Below are positions 1-9,425 of a stretch of DNA of 64,000 nucleotides, in pieces. The stretch lies in contig NZ_AHCA01000001.1 of assembly GCF_000238355.1 (NCBI RefSeq), forward strand, positions 248,001 through 312,000. Reading direction: 5' to 3'. Source of the DNA: Pseudoalteromonas haloplanktis ATCC 14393 (GTDB taxonomy: Bacteria; Pseudomonadota; Gammaproteobacteria; Enterobacterales; Alteromonadaceae). The position numbers and the translations under genes were made by a program. The first letter of the stretch is position 1, and each line of letters opens with the position of its first letter. The notes under the pieces are model-generated. The model did no database searches. It saw only the letters and a list, made by a program, of their open reading frames with translations, and was not told where the DNA came from.

Positions 1-1394
1 CCTTCAAACTCAGCTGGGGTTACACGCACAGGTTTGCTGCTACCATCAAGTGGCGTGCTGTATAAATAGCGCTGGCCAGGATTCTCTGGCGAGGCAATAA
101 AATACATGACATTTTTTTCTTCATTGATAGTGAGCATATCAACAATATCGTAATCGCCAGGCGTTAGGTCAATAATGGTTTTACCATCGCGCGATACACG
201 GTAAAGATGACGCCAGCCGTCACGTTCGCTATGCCAAATAAAGAATTTACCGTCTTTTGACCAGTTGGCTTTATAAAACCATTCGATAAACGCATCGTCT
301 TTGTCTTCTAAAATTTTAGTCAGTTGCTGCTTTTGCCAGTCAAATAACCATACCTTGTTGTGACTTTGCGGGCGGTTTAGGTCTTGGATCATTAATTCAT
401 CCCCAGTGCCTGCCCAGCTGATACGTGGAATGTAGCGGTCGCGATTATCACCTTCAAGTTTGGCCCAGCGGGTTTTCTTATCAGCAAGGCTTACCACGCC
501 AACACGAACAGCAGAGTTAGTTTCACCGGCTTTAGGATATGGGAACTCTTTGAGAGTAGGGTAGAGGTCATCTGTGTTGTTGATCATAGTGAAAAATTTA
601 ACGTCACTGGTATCAAGCTGCCAATAGGCGATTGATTTGTTATCTGGGCTCCAACGAAAGCCATCAGCAATGGTAAATTCTTCTTCGTATACCCAATCAA
701 AGTTGCCATTTACAATGGTGGCGCTGCCATCGGTTGTAAGGGCAATTACGTCATTGTTGCCAACCGCTTGCATATAAATGTTGTTATCGCGCACGTAAGC
801 CACTTTTGAGCTATCTGGCGAGAATTTAGCAAACATAAGCTTTTTAGGCTCAACGTCTGCACCGCCTAATTGTTGTAATTGATTAGTCTCAAGATTGAGT
901 AACCAAAAGTCACCGCGGCTGCGTGAGCGCCAAACTTGCTCGCTGTTGGTAAATACCATTAGCCATTTACCGTCTTTTGACCATTGGTAGCTTTCGATTG
1001 CAAATGGCTCGTCTGCCCCCTCTGGCAATAACTTTTCAAACTCAACTAATACTTTACGGCCCGTACCATCAGCATTGTAAAACACAATGTCGTTGCCTTT
1101 TACGCCGTGCTCTTTTTCATCATCTGCTTTAGCATTATCAGCGTCTTCTTTTTTGTTTTTCTCGCTCTCACGTTCTTCAAGTACGGTGTAGCCAGTGCCA
1201 TCATCAAGCCATTTAAAGTACGTGCTACGCTGTGCTTTAAAGTATTTATCTTTATAGATTTGCTCAAGGGTGAGTGGGTTACTAACTTGGCTCATTACTG
1301 TACTCCCAGTGGTATTTTGCGTTACAGAGCAACCTGATAACGTAAGTCCGGCGAGTACCGACAGTACTAAAGCCGAGGATTTGAGTAGTTTCAT
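1..1394 (-). CDS. S9 family prolyl oligopeptidase / DPP-IV-like lipoprotein (3' part outside window)
   Basis: Open reading frame starting with ATG at 1394 and running leftward off the window, so about 464 N-terminal residues are visible. It begins with a signal peptide ending in a lipobox (LTLSGC), so it is probably a lipoprotein facing the periplasm. The visible part reads as the beta-propeller half of dipeptidyl-peptidase IV (DPPIV_N), with repeated W/D propeller motifs such as FRWSPDNKSIAYW, YQWSKDGKWLMVF and ANWSKDGKFFIWH. The C-terminal alpha/beta-hydrolase domain with the Ser-Asp-His triad should lie beyond position 1 and cannot be checked here. Family members remove X-Pro or X-Ala dipeptides from peptides. 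A highly charged Lys/Glu/Asp segment lies around residues 75-95. Family assignment is firm; substrate is unknown. Confidence 0.88.
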   Translation of the reverse strand, partial: MKLLKSSALVLSVLAGLTLSGCSVTQNTTGSTVMSQVSNPLTLEQIYKDKYFKAQRSTYFKWLDDGTGYTVLEERESEKNKKEDADNAKADDEKEHGVKGNDIVFYNADGTGRKVLVEFEKLLPEGADEPFAIESYQWSKDGKWLMVFTNSEQVWRSRSRGDFWLLNLETNQLQQLGGADVEPKKLMFAKFSPDSSKVAYVRDNNIYMQAVGNNDVIALTTDGSATIVNGNFDWVYEEEFTIADGFRWSPDNKSIAYWQLDTSDVKFFTMINNTDDLYPTLKEFPYPKAGETNSAVRVGVVSLADKKTRWAKLEGDNRDRYIPRISWAGTGDELMIQDLNRPQSHNKVWLFDWQKQQLTKILEDKDDAFIEWFYKANWSKDGKFFIWHSERDGWRHLYRVSRDGKTIIDLTPGDYDIVDMLTINEEKNVMYFIASPENPGQRYLYSTPLDGSSKPVRVTPAEFE

Positions 1395-1542
1395 GTGGAG
1401 ATCCTAAAGTGAGGTAATGCTTTTGTTATTGTTAAAGATGTCTTGCGATAAGCTTACTTTAGCAAACTTTGTCAGCTAATTGTTGATAGCTTATCGCAGT
1501 GATCTATACAACCACCTCAAATATTGCATGCAATATACAAAA

Positions 1543-2187
1543 TTAGCAATTGTTTTTATGTAGTAACCAGACTAACGCATTAGCAGGCTCAACGCCTTTA
1601 ATACCATTTTTGATACGCTGGCACTTTATTAGCTCAAGCGTATAAACACGGTGGTAATGATCAAAGACTTCTTGAGCACTCACACTGTAAGGCGTGCCAT
1701 CCCGTTGAGATTGATCATATACACAACAGATGAGCAGTTGTGGGGCATTATGAGTGATCTTAGTTAAATGAGCAGTATATTTTCCTCGTAATGCTAAAGG
1801 TAAAGCCACTAAAGCCCCGCGGTCATATATTGCATCAACAACGCCAACTAACGTGGTAGTTAAAGCAAAAATGTCTCCCACCCAAATAGCGAGGTTATGT
1901 GCTTGATAAAGTTTTAGTGCGCCATAAGTTGTGACTGTGGCAATTAAAGCTAATGAATCAAAAAGCTGGATTATTGCATCTTCGCTTAGTTCGCTCCCTA
2001 CAACCTTAAATTGCTGTTCGAGTAACCAAGCAATATCGTTTGTTTTTCCACAAAGTGGCACGAATACTCTGCCATTATGTTTTACATTTAAGTTAGTAAA
2101 ATAACGATCTAAAAATGGATTCACTTCTTGCTCATGAAAACCAATGTCGTTATTTTGCCATCGTTTTAGCCAATAATTATTCGACAT
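1543..2187 (-). CDS. tpm: thiopurine S-methyltransferase family protein
   Basis: 214 residues beginning MSNNYWLKRW. This start (2187) is preferred to the longer frame because GAGGGG lies seven bases upstream and the protein then matches the usual TPMT length of about 215. SAM-binding motifs are visible: GRVFVPLCGKT (glycine-rich loop), VVGSELSEDAI (acidic residue for the ribose) and the YDRGALVALP signature of bacterial TPMTs. In bacteria these cytoplasmic enzymes methylate thiols and, in some species, selenium or tellurium compounds; the natural substrate here is unknown. It follows the DUF2938 gene by eight bases on the same strand, so the two are very likely cotranscribed. Confidence 0.9.
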   Translation of the reverse strand: MSNNYWLKRWQNNDIGFHEQEVNPFLDRYFTNLNVKHNGRVFVPLCGKTNDIAWLLEQQFKVVGSELSEDAIIQLFDSLALIATVTTYGALKLYQAHNLAIWVGDIFALTTTLVGVVDAIYDRGALVALPLALRGKYTAHLTKITHNAPQLLICCVYDQSQRDGTPYSVSAQEVFDHYHRVYTLELIKCQRIKNGIKGVEPANALVWLLHKNNC

Positions 2188-2195
2188 GCCACCCC

Positions 2196-2687
2196 TCAAA
2201 ATATCACTAATAAAAGTGCACTGAAATAAAGACCAATACCGAAGACACAATGTGCTGCGCAACTTTTGACTCTAGCAAAAACAGGCTTTTCAGTGTTGCG
2301 GGCTGCAATACCGAGCCCTAAAGCAGGTTGCATAACAAAAAATGGCATACATACTGTTAGCACACCAAATAACAAGGCCTGCCAAAAAGTGGGCGATTCA
2401 AGCCAATTGTTTGGCATCACCATTAAGAATACCAAAGCAAAAATGATCCCTACTAAATAATGTATAAGCCAACCTAACGCACACTCCTTATTTTGTGCCT
2501 TAGCCTTGCCAATAGCAGTATGCCTAAATTGGCCTGTGCGCATTAAACTCACCCAGCGACCTACCAAACAAAAGTTTAACGACGACACCGCAAATACTTT
2601 AGCAAGCATGAAACTCCATACATCGAGCAATAGCGTTGCACCAATGCCCATAACAACCACCGAAACCCAATCAATGCTTTCAAACAT
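2196..2687 (-). CDS. DUF2938 family membrane protein
   Basis: 163 residues with about four hydrophobic segments (near residues 7-30, 72-92, 100-128 and 140-163), matching the DUF2938 family of small inner-membrane proteins. The conserved-looking stretches GRWVSLMRTGQFRH and QPALGLGIAARN fall between the segments. Function is unknown. It is the first gene of a two-gene unit with tpm and is divergent from the LysR regulator at 2789, with a 101-base shared upstream region, so that regulator is a plausible controller. Confidence 0.8.
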   Translation of the reverse strand: MFESIDWVSVVVMGIGATLLLDVWSFMLAKVFAVSSLNFCLVGRWVSLMRTGQFRHTAIGKAKAQNKECALGWLIHYLVGIIFALVFLMVMPNNWLESPTFWQALLFGVLTVCMPFFVMQPALGLGIAARNTEKPVFARVKSCAAHCVFGIGLYFSALLLVIF

Positions 2688-2788
2688 TAAGATTACCCTT
2701 TGCCAAGAAAACGTGGCTACAATGATATAGACTTACAAAAACGTTAAATACAAAGCTTTAATCAATCTTAAATTGCAAAAGTGGAATT

Positions 2789-3679
2789 ATGTTAGACGAT
2801 ATAGTGTTATTTGTGCATATAGTGCAACAAGGTGGTTTATCTCAAGCTGGGGAGTACTTATCACTCCCTGCGGCAACAGTGACACGGCGGCTGCAACGCC
2901 TTGAATATCGGCTTGGGCAAAAGTTACTGCATCGCTCGGCGCGCCAGTGTACCTTGACTCAACAAGGCCAAGTTTACTATCAAAGCTACGTCAGTTTAGT
3001 TGAGCAATTTGAACAAACCAGCCATCAACTTAACCAACAAAAAGAGCAACTAAGCGGTAAGCTTAAAGTGCTTGCGCCACTGAATATTTGTCATGGTTTT
3101 TTAAGGCCTATGTGGTTATCGTTCACTAAAGCGTATCCCGATATTCAATTAGAACTTATTTTAAGTAATCAACTTGAAGACATAATAAAAAGCCAGGCAG
3201 ATTTAGCCCTAAGAATAGGCCCACAGGAAGATTCGCTATTACAGCAAAAAAAGCTCGGGCAAGCCGATGCTATTTTGGTGGCTACTCCAAGCTATTTAGC
3301 CAATAGCACTAAGTTAGAGCAGCCAAGTGACCTAAAACAGCACCGCTTGATTGGCACTACACTAAGAAATAGCTGGCCACTTACTAATACCCAGACTCGC
3401 GCCAGTTATACACACATGTGCCGTTTTAGTAGTATTTATAACGATACGGGGTTTGTGAAATATCAACTGTGCGACCATCAAGGCGTGGGATTACTGCCGC
3501 GATTCGAAATTATAAACGAGCTTAAAACTGGTGAGTTAGTGAGAGTGTTACCTGCTTGGCAAGGTCTACCAAGGGAAATTTTTGCTATTTGGCCAAGCGG
3601 GCGTTTACTTAGTAAAAAATCGGTTTGTTTACGTGATTACATGCACGCATTTATACAACAGCAGCTCCCAGAAGGTTAA
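2789..3679 (+). CDS. LysR-family transcriptional regulator
   Basis: 296 residues. The N-terminal winged helix-turn-helix is clear (residues 1-60: LDDIVLFVHIVQQGG, then LSLPAATVTRRLQRLE), followed by a linker helix and a periplasmic-binding-protein-like effector domain (residues about 90-290, with KLKVLAPLNI and LPRFEIINEL). The domain resembles the CrgA/AaeR-like subgroup. It is transcribed away from the DUF2938-tpm pair, the classical arrangement for a LysR protein that controls its divergent neighbour. Its last four bases overlap the end of the convergent PfpI gene. The effector is unknown. Confidence 0.9.
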   Translation: MLDDIVLFVHIVQQGGLSQAGEYLSLPAATVTRRLQRLEYRLGQKLLHRSARQCTLTQQGQVYYQSYVSLVEQFEQTSHQLNQQKEQLSGKLKVLAPLNICHGFLRPMWLSFTKAYPDIQLELILSNQLEDIIKSQADLALRIGPQEDSLLQQKKLGQADAILVATPSYLANSTKLEQPSDLKQHRLIGTTLRNSWPLTNTQTRASYTHMCRFSSIYNDTGFVKYQLCDHQGVGLLPRFEIINELKTGELVRVLPAWQGLPREIFAIWPSGRLLSKKSVCLRDYMHAFIQQQLPEG

Positions 3680-4254
3680 GTGTTTTTGTGCCACTGATAT
3701 TCCATTTGCTTTGCCGTAAGCTCGGCATGTTCTGGGCTTATTAACTCTGATACCAATTGTAAGCTCATATCTATACCCGCAGAAATACCGCCTGAGGTGG
3801 TAAATTTACCTTGTGATACCCAGCGTTTATTTGCGATCACATTTAGGCTTGGAAACATAGTGGTGAGATCAGTTTGATCTTCCCAATGCGTCGTAACCGT
3901 TAAACCATCGAGTAAATCTGCTTTGGCTAATAAAAATGCTCCCGTACATACTGAAACAACTTTACTAGCAACGCCTGCGGTTTTTCGTATCCAGTTTATT
4001 ACGGCTGGTTTTTCAAGCTCATGGGTATGCACACCACCAACAACTATGAGCAAATCAATAGCAGGGTGATCAGCAAAACTGTAATGGGGGTTTACAGTGA
4101 AACCACCGCGCGCCATAACCGGTGTATTGCTTTTTGCAATAAGGCACACCTGCCAATCGTTATCAGCGAGTCGTTTAGCAGTGCTAAATACTTCAAATGG
4201 GCCTGAGAAATCCAGCACTTCGGCATCATCGTAAATATAAATCCCTATGTTCAT
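3676..4254 (-). CDS. DJ-1/PfpI family protein (isonitrile hydratase-like)
   Basis: 192 residues with the DJ-1/PfpI fold. The nucleophile elbow is SVCTGAFLLA with Cys at about residue 103, and the acidic partner sits in FSGPFEVFS near the N terminus (residues 16-24). The THWE and TSGGISAGIDM segments match the isonitrile hydratase/AraC-N-terminal branch of the family. It lacks the AraC DNA-binding domain found in longer relatives, so it is likely an enzyme. AGGGAA precedes the start. It is the last gene of an rmuC-cupin-PfpI run on the minus strand, 41 bases after the cupin. Substrate not predictable. Confidence 0.82.
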   Translation of the reverse strand: MNIGIYIYDDAEVLDFSGPFEVFSTAKRLADNDWQVCLIAKSNTPVMARGGFTVNPHYSFADHPAIDLLIVVGGVHTHELEKPAVINWIRKTAGVASKVVSVCTGAFLLAKADLLDGLTVTTHWEDQTDLTTMFPSLNVIANKRWVSQGKFTTSGGISAGIDMSLQLVSELISPEHAELTAKQMEYQWHKNT

Positions 4255-4295
4255 AATTTGATTCCCTTATGCTTTAGCTTCATTGGCATCAAACA

Positions 4296-4607
4296 TTAAA
4301 CACTACCTTGCGTTTCAATTACTAAAATACGCGCTTCACCCACAGGGTGGGCTACGTGTTCAGTGCCTATTGAGGCATAAAAAATATCACCACTTTGCAG
4401 CACCGTTGAGTGCGTTTCGCCATCTTGCTTATAAAACATTTCAACTTCACCATCAAGTACTACAAAGACTTCTTCACCATCATTAATGTGCCATTTATAT
4501 GGCTTATCAGTCCAATGTAAGCGGGTCGTAATGCCATTCATGTTGGCAATATCTTTAGCTCCCCACGCTTTTTCTGCGGTAAACTCTTTACCACGAATGA
4601 TCTGCAT
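4296..4607 (-). CDS. small cupin-domain protein
   Basis: 103 residues forming one cupin (double-stranded beta-helix). Metal-ligand motifs are partly recognisable: WHINDGEEVFVVLDG for the first cupin motif and GDIFYASIGTEHVAHP for the second, supplying candidate His and Glu ligands. Single-domain cupins of this size bind sugars, small acids or metals, and the activity cannot be read from sequence. It sits nine bases after rmuC on the same strand and before the PfpI gene, so it is probably part of the same transcript. Confidence 0.8.
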   Translation of the reverse strand: MQIIRGKEFTAEKAWGAKDIANMNGITTRLHWTDKPYKWHINDGEEVFVVLDGEVEMFYKQDGETHSTVLQSGDIFYASIGTEHVAHPVGEARILVIETQGSV

Positions 4608-4616
4608 ACAATCCCC

Positions 4617-6086
4617 TTATTCATCTAGCTCTAATTGCGCCCGCTCTAAGATTTCAGCAGGTAACTCTTTTTGTACTGATACGCCAAGCTCTTTAAACTC
4701 AGAGGCTTGCTTAATTAGGTTACCTTTACCGCGATATAACTGAGAAAACGCTTTGTCGTAGCTTTCTTTGGCTTTATCTAATTGCTTACCAACACCTTCC
4801 ATACTGGTTAAAAAGCCGTTGAGTTTACTATAAAAACGCTCGGCGCGATTAGCCAGCTCTTTAGAATATTTCGTTTGCTCTTCGAAACGCCATAACTGCT
4901 TAACTATATTTAAGCTGGTTAAGAGGGTGGTCGGGGTAGCAACCAAAATGTTCTTCTCTATCGCTTGTTGGTAAATATCGCTTTGGTATTTAAGCGCCTC
5001 AACAAACGCTGACTCTATTGGCACAAACATGATCACCACCTCAGGGGAGTTAAGCCCAGGTAAGCGGTCGTACGATTTACTGGCAAGTTCATTAATACGT
5101 GCTTTAACCGCCTCAACATGCTCTTTAATTGCTTGTTGAGCCTCTAGCTCAGTATCGGCATTAACATAGCGGGTATAAGCGTTTAGCGATGTTTTAGAGT
5201 CAATCACTAAATGGCGACCTTGCGGTAAATATACCACTACATCGGGGCGCAAGCGGCCATCTTCAGTATTAAACGACACTTCGCGCTTGTAATCACTACC
5301 GGCTCGCAGTCCTGCGCTGTCGAGCACGTTTTCAAGCATTAACTCGCCCCAGTTACCTTGGGTTTTCTTTTGCCCTTGTAGCGCGTTGCTGAGCTTGTCA
5401 GCTTGTTCGGTGATTGCTTGGCTTTTCGCTTGTAAATGCAGTAACTCTATTTTAAGTGCTTCACGCTGTTTTACGTCTTCAACGTGGATCAATTCTAGTT
5501 TATCTCTAAACCCTTTAAGCTCACCTTGCACAGGTTTTAATAGCTGTTCAATGCTTTCTTGGTTAAGGGTTTTAAATTTTTGGGATTTGTCTTCAAGAAT
5601 TTGGTTTGCGAGGTTTTCGAACTCTTTTTTAAGCTGCTCTTTGCTGTCTTTTATATGCTGTAGCTGTTGCTCAAAATGTGTTTGCTTTTGCTCAAGCATG
5701 GTACGCATGTTATTGAGATCAACATTGCGCTCATTATATTCTCCCCGCAAAGTGGTTAATTCTGCTTCTGCTTTGCGCCAATAATGACTGTATTGCTGGC
5801 TTTGTTTTTCTTGTTCAGTACAGCGAGTTTTATAGTGCTGAGTTTCGTCGCGTTGCTCTTGATGGCTTTGCTGAAGGAGATCATGTTCATCTGCAAGGGC
5901 AACATACTGCTGCTGCTTATCGTTAAATTGTGTTTGGGTTAATAACAGCTGCTGTTGTTGCTCATTAATTTGCTGTAATAGTCGCTTACGTCGACCTGCA
6001 TAAACGGCACTTAAAAGCGCTGTAGAGGTGGCAAAACCAACGCCAACACTTATCCAATCAATACTCGTAAGTAGCTGTATATACAT
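4617..6086 (-). CDS. rmuC: DNA recombination protein RmuC
   Basis: 489 residues. An N-terminal transmembrane segment (about residues 12-28) is followed by a long Gln/Glu/Lys-rich coiled coil (about 35-215). The RmuC domain follows (about 225-420: QGNWGELMLENVLDSAGL, DGRLRPDVVVYLP and HLVIDSKTSLNAY), a PD-(D/E)XK-nuclease-like fold. In E. coli RmuC limits rearrangements at inverted repeats; the exact biochemical activity is not established. It is the first gene of a minus-strand run with the cupin and PfpI genes, though no functional link is known. Confidence 0.93.
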   Translation of the reverse strand: MYIQLLTSIDWISVGVGFATSTALLSAVYAGRRKRLLQQINEQQQQLLLTQTQFNDKQQQYVALADEHDLLQQSHQEQRDETQHYKTRCTEQEKQSQQYSHYWRKAEAELTTLRGEYNERNVDLNNMRTMLEQKQTHFEQQLQHIKDSKEQLKKEFENLANQILEDKSQKFKTLNQESIEQLLKPVQGELKGFRDKLELIHVEDVKQREALKIELLHLQAKSQAITEQADKLSNALQGQKKTQGNWGELMLENVLDSAGLRAGSDYKREVSFNTEDGRLRPDVVVYLPQGRHLVIDSKTSLNAYTRYVNADTELEAQQAIKEHVEAVKARINELASKSYDRLPGLNSPEVVIMFVPIESAFVEALKYQSDIYQQAIEKNILVATPTTLLTSLNIVKQLWRFEEQTKYSKELANRAERFYSKLNGFLTSMEGVGKQLDKAKESYDKAFSQLYRGKGNLIKQASEFKELGVSVQKELPAEILERAQLELDE

Positions 6087-6294
6087 AAATTAAACTTAAT
6101 TAACCAAAAGACACTTCATCATAACGAATATTAAAACCTCTAGATAGGCGTATTTAGCTAAGTGAACTAAAAATATTACATAGCATTACAAATCACTTGC
6201 GTAAGCTCGTTTTCTGAAAAGTTTTCTTCTACACTGAAATGCAATGATTAAGAATGATTAAAAATAACGACTCCTCAACACAAGGATTGATCAC

Positions 6295-6840
6295 ATGAAC
6301 GATATAAAAACCCCTAATATTGAAGTGCAGTGCAAACCTGACAACTACTTTTCAGTTAAAACACTCACCGTTTTACCCCATACTCAAGAGAATTGGCTGA
6401 CGTTTTTTAATCATGAAGCGACACCAACAGAAGAACTCAGTGTGTATTTTAATAACGGTAGCGATGCTCACCTCAAGAGTATTGAAAAAAAACAGTATCT
6501 AGAACTAATTATAAATATTGATCCTTCCGTAGCCGATGACTGGGAGTTTTACGGAAATGGCGTTGAGTACTGTGGCGCTGATAGCAACTGCCAATATAAT
6601 ATTTCCACACTCATCATGGATGACGACACTTTAGTGTTAAGAATTACGCAAGTTGAGCCAACCTATGAATTTATAGGCGCCGACAAAGACAACCTCGATC
6701 AAGTAATTGAGGTTACAGAAGGCCAAGAGACTGAGTATTTACCTATCTCGTTTAGGTATACAGCTAAACATGTCCCTTCGGGAAAAATTTATATGTCGCA
6801 AGACCCTAAAATAGTGGTGCGTAGACCAGGCACTCTCTAA
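6295..6840 (+). CDS. acidic uncharacterised protein (possibly the Alteromonadales 'DP-EP' family)
   Basis: 181 residues, acidic, with no signal peptide and no transmembrane segment. Reads as all-beta, with a central segment YLELIINIDPSVADDW and an EYCGADSNC motif containing two Cys. NIDP and QVEPTY fit the DP-EP family name I recall for small proteins of this group, but I cannot verify membership. The upstream stretch 6087-6294 is AT-rich and an AAGGA lies just before the start. It is convergent with the Ser/Thr kinase, the two stop regions overlapping by four bases. Function unknown. Confidence 0.6.
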   Translation: MNDIKTPNIEVQCKPDNYFSVKTLTVLPHTQENWLTFFNHEATPTEELSVYFNNGSDAHLKSIEKKQYLELIINIDPSVADDWEFYGNGVEYCGADSNCQYNISTLIMDDDTLVLRITQVEPTYEFIGADKDNLDQVIEVTEGQETEYLPISFRYTAKHVPSGKIYMSQDPKIVVRRPGTL

Positions 6841-9425
6841 TTTAAAACACTGCGACAGCTAAAAGAAGGGTCATATTGCTGCATTAACACAATAAACTCT
6901 TCTTTTTGGCACCATGGTGTAAACCACGGTAATGTAAACCACATAGGGTGATAGCCTATAGTAAGCGATTTTTCTATATACATGATTGCTGACTGAAATT
7001 CACCAATCACACTATAAACAAGTGCTGCAGTAAACACGTATTCGTAATGTTCGGCAGCAATACTGATGGCTTTATTGAGTGCCTGCAGTGCCAATTTTGC
7101 TTCACCTAGTTGGCTATATGCTTGAGCCACTTCTAACAGGCTATCTAAAGTCTGCTGTGATTGTGTCAGTTCAATTACTTTTAAATAGTTAATAGGATAG
7201 GATTCATTGAGTTCAAGGGACTTTTCTATATCCGCTAGGTTAAGCCGATAACTAACATGCTCAGGGTTCATATCAACCGCCTGCTGGGCAACGATTAAAG
7301 CTTGCTCAAACTCTCCTTGTAAAGAATACGCAATACTTAAGTTACTTAAATCAATGCTTTCAGCTTTAACAGCTATAGCTTGTTTATACTGCTCAATTGC
7401 AACACTTAAATCCCCCTCTGTAAGCGCTATATCTGCCAGTAATTGGTTGGCCATATAGTTTTGCGGGCTAATACTAATTACCTCATTAAGCAGTTTTTTG
7501 GCTTCAACTATTTTACCTTGCCACCACAACACTTGCGCTAAGTTCTGCTTAATTCTTGGATTAGCACGTATTTCTAACGCAGACTCAAAGGCGTGCTGTG
7601 CCTCGGCTAATTGATCCTGCTGTAAATATAATAAACCTTGTAGCTCGTAAAGTGTTAGCGGACTTGCACCCACTTGCTCAGCTTTGGCTAAATACTGTTT
7701 TGCAGCATGCCAGTCCTGCTTAGCAACAGCAATAAGCATAGCGCTTTTAACAAATGCAGGGGTATTTTGATACTCAGCAGGAGCATTAAACAACAGCTTC
7801 CTAGCAATCTCTAAATAATCGCTTTGCTGTGACTGCTGATATAAACCAAGCGCCACTTCGCGAAGTAATTCATAGTTAGCGTATAACTGAGGAGTTAATT
7901 CAATCGCTTGGGATATTTGATTAAGTAACTCATCGCTATATTCACCCGCTAACTGAACTTGTTGGTATAGCTCTATATGTTGTTGTTGTACTTCATCACT
8001 AAGCTGTGCCAAGGGGATATATTTGCTATTAAAGTCAGGGAATAACGCCGTTAATTGCTGAGTACTTAACTGATACATTTGACTGTAATTATCAATCACA
8101 ATAGGCCATTGCTTTCGCGCTTTAACTGACCATTTTGGAGCCTCTAAACGCTCTAACGTTAAATAGCATTGTGGCTGAATACAATTAAGTTCTGCTGTCA
8201 CGACTTCTTGTATACCTGTTGCTTGGCTAAGCTTATTTAACTTATCGATAAACGTCAGTTCAGCGCTGGCTCCTTGCTCTATTATTTCGATTTCATCCTG
8301 TGAAATAAGGTTTAACCGCTTACTATTAATAATCCCTTGTCTGATCGCATCATCAATAGTCGCTTTAAGCATGCCTGTATCCACAGATAAGAGCTCTGCA
8401 GATTTAACTACCGGCGGCAGAAACGCCACAAAATACTCACTCGTTTGGCGTACTTTAAATTGATATATCAAACCGCCTGCAACCAATGCAGCCCCAACCA
8501 ACAGTGTAAAGAGTAACGGTTTTTTCGTGGTACTTTTCGTTACTTCAAGCTGGTCAATAGGTTGCGTTGCTTGTGCCAAAATTTCTTGTTGGGTAATTGC
8601 AATTATCACACTTTGCAGCTTACGAGCTGTCGTAGCTGCGTCGGGAGGGCGACGCTCTTTCTTACGTTGTAATAATTGATCAAGTAAATCACATAATTCA
8701 TCCGGTAATTTAGGCGTTATTTCGCGGGCATTCATAGGTTTTTCATTCAGAATACTATGCGCAATTGCTTGCGCAGAGCCATTGCCAAATGGATGACGAC
8801 CACTGATAAATTGAAAAGCTAACATACCAAACGAGAATAGATCGCTGCGAAAGTCTAATGGCTGTTTATTTAGCTGCTCCGGCGACATCGCGCTAGCGCT
8901 GCCAAAGCTCGCAATCTCAGTTTGTTCGTTTGCAGCATTATGCTGCAATGTCGCAATACCAAAATCGGTAATTTTTAGTTTTTGTTTGTCGATAAGAATA
9001 TTGGCAGGTTTGAGATCACAGTGCATCACCCCCTCAGAATGGGCATGTACTAAGCCATCACATAATTGCGCCAGTAGAGCTAACTTTTCAGGTAAGGTTG
9101 TAATATGTTGATGCTGAAACTGTTGTAACGTTTTGCCTTTTAAGTATTCCATAACGATACAAATTTGCTTGTCGTACAGTAATACATCATGAATTTGCAC
9201 AATATTAGGGTGATTGAGCCGCGCAAGTAGCTGCGCCTCAACTAACGGATCACTAAGCGGTCCTTCAGTAAGCTTTAAAAACTTGATCGCTACATAGCGT
9301 TTTAACCGGATATCTTCAGCTAAATAAACGCATCCCATCCCTCCTTGGCTTAGTAACTTTATTAATTTGTAGTTAGTTGTTACTTTGTTAAATTGTGATA
9401 CTTTTTCTTCTTGTTCTTGCGACAT
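6837..9425 (-). CDS. transmembrane Ser/Thr protein kinase with C-terminal TPR domain
   Basis: 862 residues. The cytoplasmic kinase domain spans about 18-275: glycine loop QGGMGCVYLAE, catalytic Lys48 (VAIKFL), catalytic loop HCDLKPAN with Asp137, and DFG at 154-156. The Arg usually before the catalytic Asp is Cys (HCD instead of HRD), so this is a non-RD kinase that may not need activation-loop phosphorylation. One transmembrane helix follows (about 306-326), then a region resembling the extracytoplasmic part of PknB-like or CadC-like proteins, then at least six TPR-like repeats (about 520-820). Its start lies inside the end of the FHA gene (38-base overlap), indicating translational coupling and a shared phospho-signalling role. 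Targets unknown. Confidence 0.9.
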   Translation of the reverse strand: MSQEQEEKVSQFNKVTTNYKLIKLLSQGGMGCVYLAEDIRLKRYVAIKFLKLTEGPLSDPLVEAQLLARLNHPNIVQIHDVLLYDKQICIVMEYLKGKTLQQFQHQHITTLPEKLALLAQLCDGLVHAHSEGVMHCDLKPANILIDKQKLKITDFGIATLQHNAANEQTEIASFGSASAMSPEQLNKQPLDFRSDLFSFGMLAFQFISGRHPFGNGSAQAIAHSILNEKPMNAREITPKLPDELCDLLDQLLQRKKERRPPDAATTARKLQSVIIAITQQEILAQATQPIDQLEVTKSTTKKPLLFTLLVGAALVAGGLIYQFKVRQTSEYFVAFLPPVVKSAELLSVDTGMLKATIDDAIRQGIINSKRLNLISQDEIEIIEQGASAELTFIDKLNKLSQATGIQEVVTAELNCIQPQCYLTLERLEAPKWSVKARKQWPIVIDNYSQMYQLSTQQLTALFPDFNSKYIPLAQLSDEVQQQHIELYQQVQLAGEYSDELLNQISQAIELTPQLYANYELLREVALGLYQQSQQSDYLEIARKLLFNAPAEYQNTPAFVKSAMLIAVAKQDWHAAKQYLAKAEQVGASPLTLYELQGLLYLQQDQLAEAQHAFESALEIRANPRIKQNLAQVLWWQGKIVEAKKLLNEVISISPQNYMANQLLADIALTEGDLSVAIEQYKQAIAVKAESIDLSNLSIAYSLQGEFEQALIVAQQAVDMNPEHVSYRLNLADIEKSLELNESYPINYLKVIELTQSQQTLDSLLEVAQAYSQLGEAKLALQALNKAISIAAEHYEYVFTAALVYSVIGEFQSAIMYIEKSLTIGYHPMWFTLPWFTPWCQKEEFIVLMQQYDPSFSCRSVLN

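Noticed and set aside
1107..1337. Frame of 76 residues on the plus strand
   Set aside because: Antisense to the S9 peptidase signal and N-terminal region, no ribosome site, composition unlike a real protein.
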